Shown here in pieces: positions 16,127-23,419 of a stretch of DNA of 64,000 bases. The stretch lies in assembly GCA_934101795.1 (NCBI GenBank), contig CAKORY010000001.1:182035-246034 (forward strand), written 5' to 3'. This stretch comes from an uncultured Bacilli bacterium (GTDB lineage Bacteria > Bacillota_I > Bacilli_A > RF39 > UBA660). Position 1 is the stretch's first letter. Each line of letters begins with the position of its first letter. Position numbers and translations under genes: made by a program. The notes below the pieces were generated by a model. The model saw only the letters and a program-made list of their open reading frames with translations, was not told where the DNA came from and searched no databases.

Positions 16127-16214
16127 AAAAGTCCTTTGATTTTTCGGCACTTTAGTGTAAAAAGTCCTTTGATTTTTCGGCGTTTTAGTATAAAAAGTCC
16201 TTTGATTTTTCGGC
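16127..16214 (+). repeat. Three direct repeats, 33-bp period, upstream of ATPase gene
   Basis: A 22-bp core (starts AAAAGTCC, ends TTTTTCGGC) is repeated exactly at 16127-16148, 16160-16181 and 16193-16214. The two 11-nt spacers (ACTTTAGTGTA and GTTTTAGTATA) are themselves alike. The array ends 7 nt before the -35 of the next promoter. It looks like an operator or UP-type array rather than a CRISPR (spacers far too short) or coding sequence. Confidence 0.9.
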
Positions 16215-16221
16215 ATAATAC

Positions 16222-16250
16222 TTGATTTTTATCAGAAAATATGCTATATT
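16222..16250 (+). promoter_or_regulatory. Promoter of AAA/DUF4143 ATPase gene
   Basis: TTGATT (16222-16227), 17 nt, TATATT (16245-16250) preceded by TGC, directly downstream of the repeat array. Confidence 0.7.
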
Positions 16251-16276
16251 TAGAGTGTAAGAAAGGATTGATATAG

Positions 16277-17590
16277 ATGAAAAGAAAAATATATGATGAT
16301 TTACTACAATGGAAAAAAGATAAAGTTAATAAAAAGCCATTAATGGTTTTAGGTGTAAGACAATGTGGTAAAACTTATATAGTAGAAGAATTTTGTAAAA
16401 ATGAATACAACAATTATTGTAAAATAAATCTTTTACAAAGACCTGATATAGTTGAGTTATTTGATAAACAGATTAATTCTGAGGAAAAACTAAATTTATT
16501 GAAAACTATGATAAATTGCGATATTGAAGATGAAAATAATATTTTATTTATAGATGAAATACAAGAAAGTGAAGAAATGATATCACAACTTAAATTTCTA
16601 TGTGAAAGTCATAATAATATAAATATTATTTGTGCAGGCTCTTTACTAGGAGTTACTTTAAAAAGACTTAAAAAATCATTCCCGGTTGGGAAAGTGTGGA
16701 TGCTTAATATGTATCCTATGGATTTTGAAGAATTTTTATTAGCTAACAATAGACAAGCAGCTGTAGAATTATTGAAAGAATATTATGAAAAAAACAAGCC
16801 GCTTGGATCACCACTTCATGAAGAAATGTTAAGGTTATATAGAATATATTTGCTTACTGGTGGTATGCCTGAGGCTGTGCAAAATATCATTGACGTAAAA
16901 CAAGATTATTCTAGATATAACACTGATATATTAAAAAATATTTTAAATTCATATTATAAAGATATGAAAAAACATGTTATAAACGATGCTGAAGCATTGA
17001 AAATTGAAAGAATTTATAATTCATTGCCATCTCAACTTACTAATGCATCAAAGAAATTTCAATTTTCTGTAGTTGGAACTGATGCTAAAAAAGATAGATT
17101 TGAAACCGCTATAGATTGGCTTATAGCTAGTCACATGATAATTAAATGTGATTGTGTAAATCTTCCTGAAATTCCTTTAGCTGGTTTTGTTGATAATGAA
17201 ACATATAAATTTTATCTAAGTGATGTTGGTATTTTATGTAGCATATTAGGCTTAAGTGTAAGAGATATTGTAACAGATAATATATCGTTATATAAGGGTA
17301 TAATTACAGAAAATTTTGTTGCCAATCAGCTAATATGTAATGGCTTTAGATTATTTTATTGGAAAAGTGATGCCACTGCAGAAGTAGATTTTTTGCTATA
17401 CACTAGTGATGGAATAATTCCTCTTGAAGTAAAGTCTAGTGATAATACACAATCAAAAAGTTTAAAAGTATATATGAACAAGTATAATCCTAAATATGCA
17501 ATTAGGGTAAGTACAAAAGATTTTGGTTTTGATCCAAATACTAAAATTAAATCTGTTCCATTATATGCAGCATTTTTAATTAAAGAATAA
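16277..17590 (+). CDS. AAA-family ATPase with C-terminal DUF4143 domain
   Basis: 437 residues. The AAA_14-type Walker A is GVRQCGKT (residues 26-33) and Walker B is ILFIDEIQ (about 92-99), followed by NIICAGSLLGVTL (sensor 1) and the helical YPMDFEEFLLA and LTGGMPEAVQ segments. The C-terminal part (about 210-437) is DUF4143, ending in a PD-(D/E)xK-like pattern: TAEVDFLLYTSDGIIPLEVK. Many genomes carry several members of this family with unknown roles; toxin-like, defence or DNA-processing roles have been suggested for related proteins. It is a monocistronic gene behind an unusual repeat array. Confidence 0.9.
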   Translation: MKRKIYDDLLQWKKDKVNKKPLMVLGVRQCGKTYIVEEFCKNEYNNYCKINLLQRPDIVELFDKQINSEEKLNLLKTMINCDIEDENNILFIDEIQESEEMISQLKFLCESHNNINIICAGSLLGVTLKRLKKSFPVGKVWMLNMYPMDFEEFLLANNRQAAVELLKEYYEKNKPLGSPLHEEMLRLYRIYLLTGGMPEAVQNIIDVKQDYSRYNTDILKNILNSYYKDMKKHVINDAEALKIERIYNSLPSQLTNASKKFQFSVVGTDAKKDRFETAIDWLIASHMIIKCDCVNLPEIPLAGFVDNETYKFYLSDVGILCSILGLSVRDIVTDNISLYKGIITENFVANQLICNGFRLFYWKSDATAEVDFLLYTSDGIIPLEVKSSDNTQSKSLKVYMNKYNPKYAIRVSTKDFGFDPNTKIKSVPLYAAFLIKE

Positions 17591-17614
17591 ATATTTTTGA
17601 AAGAAAGGAACGAT

Positions 17615-18547
17615 ATGAAAAACATAACAATTTTAGGTGGTGGAGTATTAGGCAGTCAAATTGCATTTCAAACTTGCTACTGTGGATACAATGTCACAAT
17701 TTATTTAAGAAGTAAAGAAAGTATTAAAAGATGTAAGAAAAAAATTGAAGATGTAAAGAAATCTTATGTTGATGCTATAAATATAATGAAAAGAGAAAAA
17801 GACATAAATACTTGGTCTTTAGGTATAGCGGATTTTGATAAATTTAATGCTAGTAAATCTTTAAAAATTCTTGAAGAAGTTCTAAATAAAATCAACTTTG
17901 AAATTGATTTAGAAAAATCTGTTTGTGATGCTGATTTAGTAATTGAGTCTATGAGTGAAGATTTTGAAACTAAAAAAGAAATTTATCAAAGACTCGCACC
18001 ACTTCTTCCAGAAAAAACAATACTAGTTACTAATTCATCTACGATGCTTCCAAGTAAACTTGCAAAGTTTACGAAAAGAGAGGATAAATTTTTAGCACTT
18101 CATTTTGCTAATTCAATATGGAAAAATAATATTGTTGAAGTAATGATGCATAAAGATACTAATGAAAAATATTTTGAAGAAGTAATAGATTTTGCTAAAA
18201 GTATTAAAATGATACCGCTTCCACTTCGAAAAGAAAAATCTGGATATTTACTTAATTCAATGCTAATTCCACTTTTGTTTTCTGGTCTTGATTTACTTGT
18301 AAATGGTATCAGTGATGTAGAAAGTATTGATACAGCTTGGAAAAGAGGAACTGGCGCACCGAAAGGACCATTTGAAATTCTTGATACAGTTGGACTTAAA
18401 ACAGCATATGATATTGTATTAATGTATGTTAAAATTCCTAAATTTTTAGCACCATATAACTTTAAAGGTATGGAAAAGTTGCTTAAAAATTATATTGGCG
18501 AAGGAAAACTTGGTAAGTCTAGCGGGGAAGGATTTTATAAATATTAA
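17615..18547 (+). CDS. 3-hydroxyacyl-CoA dehydrogenase family protein
   Basis: 310 residues from ATG 17615 (GAAAGGAA at 17602-17609). It has an N-terminal Rossmann fold with ITILGGGVLGSQIAFQ (NAD-binding GxGxxG variant), then VCDADLVIESMSEDFETKKE and TNSSTMLPS typical of the family. The C-terminal dimerisation domain includes GYLLNSMLIPLLFSGLDLL and WKRGTGAPKGPFEILDTVGL. It should oxidise or reduce 3-hydroxyacyl-CoA with NAD(H). There is no thiolase or crotonase nearby, so the pathway (fatty acid, butyrate or other) is not evident. It overlaps ogt by 1 nt. Confidence 0.88.
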   Translation: MKNITILGGGVLGSQIAFQTCYCGYNVTIYLRSKESIKRCKKKIEDVKKSYVDAINIMKREKDINTWSLGIADFDKFNASKSLKILEEVLNKINFEIDLEKSVCDADLVIESMSEDFETKKEIYQRLAPLLPEKTILVTNSSTMLPSKLAKFTKREDKFLALHFANSIWKNNIVEVMMHKDTNEKYFEEVIDFAKSIKMIPLPLRKEKSGYLLNSMLIPLLFSGLDLLVNGISDVESIDTAWKRGTGAPKGPFEILDTVGLKTAYDIVLMYVKIPKFLAPYNFKGMEKLLKNYIGEGKLGKSSGEGFYKY

Positions 18548-19056
18548 TGTATAAATGGTTTTATGAAACACCATCTGATTTTGATAATATGGTTATGACA
18601 TCAGATGGAGAATACTTAACAGCTTTAGTGTTTCAAAATTCTAATGATATAAAAAAAATAGAAAAAAATGCAAAAGAAGAATATTTAGATATTTTTAAAG
18701 AAACAAGTAATTGGTTAGATTTATATTTTGAAGGTAAAATACCTGATTTTATACCTTCATATAAATTAGAAAATTTGAGTAGATTTACTTTGGAAGTAAT
18801 AGAGTATATAAAGAAAATTCCATATGGCAAAGTAATAAGTTATGGTGATATAGCAAATTGTATTGCTAAAAAGAAAAATATAAAAAGAATGTCTGCTCAA
18901 GCTGTTGGTGGTGCAGTGGGTAGAAATCCAATTTGCATTATAATTCCTTGTCATAGAGTTATAGGTACTAATAATAAAATTACTGGTTATGGTGGTGGCA
19001 TAAATAATAAAATTAAATTATTAGAAAAGGAAGGCATTTATGAATACAAAAAATAG
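18547..19056 (+). CDS. ogt: Methylated-DNA--protein-cysteine methyltransferase
   Basis: 169 residues. The suicide alkyl-acceptor motif IIPCHRVIG contains the active Cys (about residue 135). It is preceded by IPYGKVISYGDIA and SAQAVGGAVGRNPICI, the helix-turn-helix/arginine-finger region of Ogt/AGT. The N-terminal part (about 1-75) is the usual poorly conserved domain. The enzyme transfers O6-alkyl groups from guanine to itself. It starts in a TAATG overlap with the upstream dehydrogenase gene and overlaps the flavodoxin gene by 17 nt. Confidence 0.93.
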   Translation: MYKWFYETPSDFDNMVMTSDGEYLTALVFQNSNDIKKIEKNAKEEYLDIFKETSNWLDLYFEGKIPDFIPSYKLENLSRFTLEVIEYIKKIPYGKVISYGDIANCIAKKKNIKRMSAQAVGGAVGRNPICIIIPCHRVIGTNNKITGYGGGINNKIKLLEKEGIYEYKK

Positions 19057-19639
19057 AATAATAATGATAATACTAGCTGCAGTGATGACGATAGTTGCAG
19101 TTATTGGATTACGTTTAAAAAATAATGAAAATGAAGCAAGTGGAGATGTGCTAAGTGGTAAAACTTTAGTTGTTTATTTTTCCGCTCAAAATCATACTAA
19201 AAATTTAGCAGAGGGAATAGCAAAGAAACTTGATGCAGATATTTTTAAAATAGTGCCCCAAGAAAAATATACAGATGAAGACTTAAATTATAATGATAAA
19301 AATTCAAGAGTATCTAAAGAACATGAAGATGAAGCAAAAAGACATATATTACTTGAAAAAGTGGTTCCAGATAACTTTGATAGTTATGAAAATGTTATTA
19401 TAGCTTATCCAATTTGGTGGGGAATAGCAGCCTATCCAGTATCAAGTTTTGTAATGGGTAATACTTTTGATAATAAAAATATTTATCCTGTGTGTACTTC
19501 AGCATCTAGCGGTTTAGGTGATAGTGCAAAAAATTTGAAATCTATATCAAGCGGCGGAACATGGCATGAAGGATACCGTTTTTCTGAGGATGCCACAAGT
19601 AGTGATATAGATATTTGGTTAAAAACAATTAGTAAATGA
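19040..19639 (+). CDS. Membrane-anchored flavodoxin-like protein
   Basis: 199 residues. Residues about 7-25 are a signal/anchor (IIMIILAAVMTIVAVIGL). The flavodoxin domain begins with TLVVYFSAQNHTKNLAEGIA, the FMN phosphate-binding loop, followed by YENVIIAYPIWWGIAAYPVS (second FMN loop) and CTSASSGLGDSAKNL. This belongs to the flavodoxin_4 type, often seen in gut Bacillota, and probably acts as an FMN electron carrier or NAD(P)H-dependent oxidoreductase at the outer face of the membrane. The start lies 17 nt inside ogt. Confidence 0.88.
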   Translation: MNTKNRIIMIILAAVMTIVAVIGLRLKNNENEASGDVLSGKTLVVYFSAQNHTKNLAEGIAKKLDADIFKIVPQEKYTDEDLNYNDKNSRVSKEHEDEAKRHILLEKVVPDNFDSYENVIIAYPIWWGIAAYPVSSFVMGNTFDNKNIYPVCTSASSGLGDSAKNLKSISSGGTWHEGYRFSEDATSSDIDIWLKTISK

Positions 19640-19657
19640 AAAACTAATTGTTTTTTT
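19623..19657 (+). terminator. Intrinsic terminator after flavodoxin gene
   Basis: AAACAATTAGT (19623-19633) pairs with ACTAATTGTTT (19643-19653), then T residues. Confidence 0.85.
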
Positions 19658-19704
19658 GAAACTTTTTTAGAAAAATATGACACTTTATATGCGAGGTGAT
19701 AAAA

Positions 19705-20193
19705 ATGACTAGTCAAAAAGCCTTAGAAAAGTTTGATGAAGTTTATAATGAAAGTTATAAGGATATTTCTAGATATGTAGTAGTAAGTAGTAATAATATC
19801 GGCGATGTTCAAGATATACTTCAAAATATTTATCTTGAAGTATATAAAAATATTGATAAAGTTAAAGATAAAAACTATGTATTTGGGATAGCAAAAAATG
19901 TTATAAAAAAATATTATAGGTTTAAATTTATGAAAAAAAGCGATGAAGTACTTTATGATAATATTAGTGATAACATTAATTTGGAAAAAAGCGTAATGGA
20001 AAAGTTTGATACAGAGTTAGTTTGGAATTACTTAAAAAAGAAAGGTGGAAATATATCTAAAATAATGTATCTTTATTATTGTGAAGATTTTACTATCAAA
20101 GAAATAGCTGATACTTTAAATTTAACTGAGTCAAATGTTAAAAATTATATTTATAGAACTTTAAAAGAGTTAAGGAGGATAAATAATGACTAA
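19705..20193 (+). CDS. RNA polymerase sigma factor, ECF-like sigma-70 family
   Basis: 162 residues from ATG 19705 (GAGGTGAT at 19693-19700). The region 2-like part has DVQDILQNIYLEVYKNIDKV and YVFGIAKNVIKKYYR. The region 4-like helix-turn-helix is KIMYLYYCEDFTIKEIADTL followed by TESNVKNYIYRTLKELR. The protein is short and lacks regions 1 and 3, as in group 4 (ECF) sigma factors. The next gene overlaps by 8 nt and encodes a single-pass membrane protein in the anti-sigma position. TGAAAC (19657-19662) upstream resembles an ECF -35 and would allow autoregulation, but no convincing ECF -10 follows. Confidence 0.88.
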   Translation: MTSQKALEKFDEVYNESYKDISRYVVVSSNNIGDVQDILQNIYLEVYKNIDKVKDKNYVFGIAKNVIKKYYRFKFMKKSDEVLYDNISDNINLEKSVMEKFDTELVWNYLKKKGGNISKIMYLYYCEDFTIKEIADTLNLTESNVKNYIYRTLKELRRINND

Positions 20194-20881
20194 AAAAGTT
20201 TTAAAAGATATTTTTGATGAAAAAATAAATAAAGAAGATATTTATAGGTATGTAACAAATAAGAAAAGAAATAATTATTATGGTGTGCTTAAATATGCAG
20301 TTTTAATTATTATATGCATCGGAATAGTGTTATTTAAATTTAAAAACAATGTGTTTAAAGAAAATAATACTTATGATGATAATATTTATATTAATGAAGT
20401 AAAAACATTTGGAAATAATGATATTGATGTAACAATAATGAATATTAATGAGTCTACGAATATTTATTTTAGTGATGATTTAGAAAAGGCTTATCCATTT
20501 TTAAAAAGAAGTAAAAATCTTTATGAAAATGACGATGAAATATTAAAAAAATATGAAACTGATATTTATTTTGCTATAACTGAAAATGATGATGAAAATC
20601 CATTTAGTAAAATTCATAATCTTATTTATGCTTATAAAAATAAGGATGGAAAAGGAAAAATTACCGTAGCTTTTGCAAAAGATAAAAAACCTCTTCGTGA
20701 TTATTTCTTTGAAACTAAAAATAATAAAACATCAAATATTAAAAATAAAGAAATAACTATTTATAAATATGAAAATACATATTTTACAGAGTTTGAAGAT
20801 AATGGTATATATTATGATATTGAGAGTACTAATGCAAGTTTTAAAGATTTTAAATATATTTTAGATATAGTAATTGAATAA
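20186..20881 (+). CDS. Putative membrane-bound anti-sigma factor
   Basis: 231 residues. It has a cytoplasmic N-terminus of about 35 residues (LKDIFDEKINKEDIYRYV), one transmembrane helix (about 38-54, YAVLIIICIGIVLF) and an exterior domain of about 175 residues (DVTIMNINESTNIYFSDDLE onwards). The sequence matches no anti-sigma family that I recognise. Position (8-nt overlap with the sigma gene) and topology make an anti-sigma factor the likeliest role: the short N-terminus would hold the sigma factor and the exterior would sense a signal. Confidence 0.65.
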   Translation: MTKKVLKDIFDEKINKEDIYRYVTNKKRNNYYGVLKYAVLIIICIGIVLFKFKNNVFKENNTYDDNIYINEVKTFGNNDIDVTIMNINESTNIYFSDDLEKAYPFLKRSKNLYENDDEILKKYETDIYFAITENDDENPFSKIHNLIYAYKNKDGKGKITVAFAKDKKPLRDYFFETKNNKTSNIKNKEITIYKYENTYFTEFEDNGIYYDIESTNASFKDFKYILDIVIE

Positions 20882-20953
20882 TTTGCAAATTTCACATAAT
20901 TACCATAGAAAAAAATTCAAAAATGTTATATAATATTCTTGTGTGGTGATAGT

Positions 20954-21919
20954 ATGTTTCAAAGTGAATTAAATTATAAAGAATATTTAAATAAACTAAA
21001 GAAAAATGAACTTATAAATATAATAAATGATTATAATAAATTATGTGATATATATGGCTATAAAAAAATAGAAGATACAAAAAGTAAAAAAGAAGTACTT
21101 ATAGATTTAATTGATAATGTAAAAGAAAATTATACTAAAGGAATTATAATGTCTTTGGATAAAAAAGACTTTTTTGCATTAAAAGAAATGGTTAAAAAAA
21201 GCTCTATGGAAAGTTTAAATAATAATAGAGCTTTAATAAACTTTTTGAAAAGTAAGTATGTTTTATTGCTAAATGATACGTTAGAAATACCAAAAGATAC
21301 AAAATTAATTGAAATATTAAAGGAAAAAAATGTTCAAAAATATATTGATTATTGGACTAATGTTTATGATTTTGTAGATGGGGTTATAATAGCTTATGGA
21401 GTTATTGATATTTCACATTTTAATGAGATAATTAAAGATGTAAAAGAAAAAGATAATATATTTAAAATGATTGATTTTTATTATAAAAAAGATTATACTC
21501 TAGAAGAAGATAGAATTGTAAGTAATAAACTTAGTAATAAGAAAAGAATTGATAAATATTTTAAAAATAAAAATTATAAAAAATTTGCAATAAGGGAATA
21601 TATTGCTTTAGGTAGAAGTCTTTATCATCATAATATTAAAGCTTATAAAAAATTTATTAAAATGCTTAAAAACTATTATGTATTTAAGAAAAATGATATA
21701 GAGTTTGTGGATAGTAATATTGTTATTCCTTATTTGTATAATAAAATAAATGAAGAGGAAATAGCTAAAAATACTTTGGAAGAAACAGTTGTTAGATTAT
21801 TTGAATTTAAAGGAGATAAACTTAAGGAAAAGATGCTTGCTGAAATAATTAAAATAAGAAATGAATTTCCTTTATGGGAACTTCGTGGATTTAGTAAAGC
21901 AGAAGGGAACGAAAAATGA
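20954..21919 (+). CDS. Hypothetical soluble helical protein
   Basis: 321 residues from ATG 20954, chosen because GGTGAT (20945-20950) precedes it and TATAAT (20929-20934) lies further upstream. It is Lys/Asn/Ile-rich and mostly helical. The N-terminal 55 residues (LNKLKKNELINIINDYN, KSKKEVLIDLIDNV) have the look of a SAP/Rho-N-like helix-extended unit. The middle contains KKRIDKYFKNKNYKKFAIRE and a tetratricopeptide-like region near LGRSLYHHNIKAYKKFIKML. I cannot assign a family. It overlaps the next (prepilin-like) gene by 4 nt, so the two are one unit. Confidence 0.6.
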   Translation: MFQSELNYKEYLNKLKKNELINIINDYNKLCDIYGYKKIEDTKSKKEVLIDLIDNVKENYTKGIIMSLDKKDFFALKEMVKKSSMESLNNNRALINFLKSKYVLLLNDTLEIPKDTKLIEILKEKNVQKYIDYWTNVYDFVDGVIIAYGVIDISHFNEIIKDVKEKDNIFKMIDFYYKKDYTLEEDRIVSNKLSNKKRIDKYFKNKNYKKFAIREYIALGRSLYHHNIKAYKKFIKMLKNYYVFKKNDIEFVDSNIVIPYLYNKINEEEIAKNTLEETVVRLFEFKGDKLKEKMLAEIIKIRNEFPLWELRGFSKAEGNEK

Positions 21920-22281
21920 AAAAAAATGGATATACAGTAATTGAATTAGTTGTGGTTTTAGCAGTATTTAGTGTAGGATATTTTGCTGCTGCTTGGATTA
22001 TTTCGGGCAAGGTTAATGTTAATTTTGAAGAATTGTTATATGAAGAAAAAATATCTGCAATTGAAAAACAAGCAAGTATTTATGCTATGTCTGATGAAAG
22101 TTTGTTTGAAAAAGAAACAGTTGCTTATTTAACCGTTGGTGATTTAGCTAAAAAAAATGCTATTATATCAAATGAAAATGGCAAAGTTGATGATCCTAGA
22201 AGTGATGAAAAAGATTTAAATGATATAAAAATCAAATTAACTAAAGCCGATGATAAAGTGACCGCAGTTGTGTTAAATTAA
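21916..22281 (+). CDS. Type IV prepilin-like protein, second copy
   Basis: 121 residues. The N-terminus KKNGYTVIELVVVLAVFSV is a prepilin-type signal: a Gly before an aromatic/hydrophobic helix, with Glu at +5. The exterior portion (about 35-121) is short and Lys/Asp-rich. The segment TVAYLTVGDLAKKNAIIS matches ITVGDLISNG in the prepilin at 1667, so both share the same pseudopilin domain. It was probably a minor pilin. It is coupled (ATGA overlap) to the hypothetical gene upstream; no other pilus assembly genes are adjacent. Confidence 0.78.
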   Translation: MKKNGYTVIELVVVLAVFSVGYFAAAWIISGKVNVNFEELLYEEKISAIEKQASIYAMSDESLFEKETVAYLTVGDLAKKNAIISNENGKVDDPRSDEKDLNDIKIKLTKADDKVTAVVLN

Positions 22282-22320
22282 TTAAAAGTGTAAAATTTGT
22301 GTCAAATTTTGTCGATTTGC

Positions 22321-22348
22321 TTGATTAATATTAATAATGTAGTATCAT
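22321..22348 (+). promoter_or_regulatory. Promoter of rpoZ
   Basis: TTGATT (22321-22326), 16 nt, TATCAT (22343-22348), then GGGAG and the start at 22375. Confidence 0.55.
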
Positions 22349-22374
22349 ATTAATGAAAAGGGAGAGTGAATGTA

Positions 22375-22584
22375 ATGTTATATCCATCAATAGATAAATT
22401 ACTCAACATAGTAGATTCTAAGTACAAATTAGTTCATGTAGCTTCAAAAAGAAGTAAGCAAATGCTTGAAAATAATCATTATCAAATGAAGGAAACTGAT
22501 TATAAAAACAAGAAGCCTTTAGGTAGAGCACTTGAAGAAGTTGAAGCTGGATTAATAAAAATTGTAGAAGATGTGCAAAAATAG
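22375..22584 (+). CDS. rpoZ: RNA polymerase omega subunit
   Basis: 69 residues. YPSIDKLLNIVDSKYKLVHV followed by ASKRSKQM is the conserved omega core that clamps the C-terminus of beta-prime, and KKPLGRALEEVEAGLI is the typical second conserved segment. ATG 22375 is preferred; GTG 22366 overlaps the GGGAGAG ribosome site. Omega is usually next to gmk and priA in Bacillota; here it instead precedes a tRNA gene. Confidence 0.9.
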   Translation: MLYPSIDKLLNIVDSKYKLVHVASKRSKQMLENNHYQMKETDYKNKKPLGRALEEVEAGLIKIVEDVQK

Positions 22585-22626
22585 CTTGATTATTTTATCA
22601 ATATATGATAAAATAATTTTGTTCCT

Positions 22627-22703
22627 GGGGAATTAGCTCAGTTGGCTAGAGCACCACGCTTGCACCGTGGGGGTCGCGGGTTCGAGTCCCACATTCTCCA
22701 CCA
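22627..22703 (+). tRNA. tRNA-Ala (UGC anticodon)
   Basis: A 77-nt cloverleaf including an encoded CCA. Acceptor GGGGAAT pairs with ATTCTCC; the D-arm is GCTC-AGTTGGCTA-GAGC; the anticodon arm is CCACG-CTTGCAC-CGTGG with anticodon TGC. The T-arm GCGGG-TTCGAGT-CCCAC contains one C-A mismatch. A terminator follows. Confidence 0.95.
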
Positions 22704-22713
22704 TGAAGATATC

Positions 22714-22738
22714 AAAAGCCCATACTTTCGGGCTTTTT
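22714..22738 (+). terminator. Intrinsic terminator after tRNA-Ala
   Basis: AAAAGCCC (22714-22721), loop, GGGCTTTTT (22730-22738). Confidence 0.85.
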
Positions 22739-22853
22739 ATTTTGCTCAAAAATAAAAATATACACTTATTTTATACAATTCACGGTAAAATGGCGGTAAT
22801 TAATTTTATGTATTTTTATTTATTTTGTGGTATAATTATGATGGGTGTTAAAT

Positions 22854-23384
22854 ATGTATATAAAAAATGGCAATAATGTAAATGAATATTTTATAGTAGA
22901 TAATGAGAAAATAGTTTTATCATATTTGAAATTTGAAAAAGACAAAGACATTTATATCGGAGTTGGTGAAATTTCTTTATCTGAAGAAAAACTTTTTAAA
23001 ATAATTGAATATTTAAAAGAAAATGTTCTAGAAGAGGGCTCATACATAAATGTTACAGATGATTCATTGATGGACTTATTTGATAGAAAATATCAAGCTG
23101 TAGAAATTAGTTTAAATAAAAGTACATCTAAAAAATTAGATGAAACTGTTTTAGAAGATAAAAATATTTTGATTGATAATGTAATTGTTAAATATTATGA
23201 TACCAATTTTAATGCATATTGTAATTTTGCAAAGCAAAATATAAATAGTAATGAAATAATAGAAAAAGTAGATGAACTATTTAAAAATAAATCTTACATA
23301 GATATGATTATATTACCTGAAAATTTAGAATTTGTTAAAGTGCTTGGTTATGACGTTTGGAGTAAGAAATATATTGTTAATTAG
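22854..23384 (+). CDS. Hypothetical protein upstream of lepA
   Basis: 176 residues from ATG 22854; an extended -10 (TGGTATAAT, ending near 22836) and GGGTG at about 22843-22847 lie just upstream. The protein looks like a degenerate GNAT-style or small alpha/beta fold: beta strands YFIVDNEKIVLSYLKF and DIYIGVGEISLSEEK followed by a helix LFKIIEYLKENVLEEG. The second half repeats the pattern (NILIDNVIVKYYDTNFNAYC). The final FVKVLGYDVWSKKYIVN is like the end of a GNAT acetyltransferase, but the acetyl-CoA loop is absent. I do not assign a function. It is 35 nt upstream of lepA and may be co-transcribed. Confidence 0.6.
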   Translation: MYIKNGNNVNEYFIVDNEKIVLSYLKFEKDKDIYIGVGEISLSEEKLFKIIEYLKENVLEEGSYINVTDDSLMDLFDRKYQAVEISLNKSTSKKLDETVLEDKNILIDNVIVKYYDTNFNAYCNFAKQNINSNEIIEKVDELFKNKSYIDMIILPENLEFVKVLGYDVWSKKYIVN

Positions 23385-23419
23385 TGGTATTTTTGGTAAA
23401 ATAGTAACAGGTGTTGGAA

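Noticed and set aside
16127..16214. CRISPR array
   Set aside because: Only three repeats with 11-nt spacers that resemble each other, and no cas genes in the window.
22667..22876. Coding frame beginning in tRNA-Ala
   Set aside because: It starts inside the tRNA and crosses its terminator; the real gene starts at 22854.
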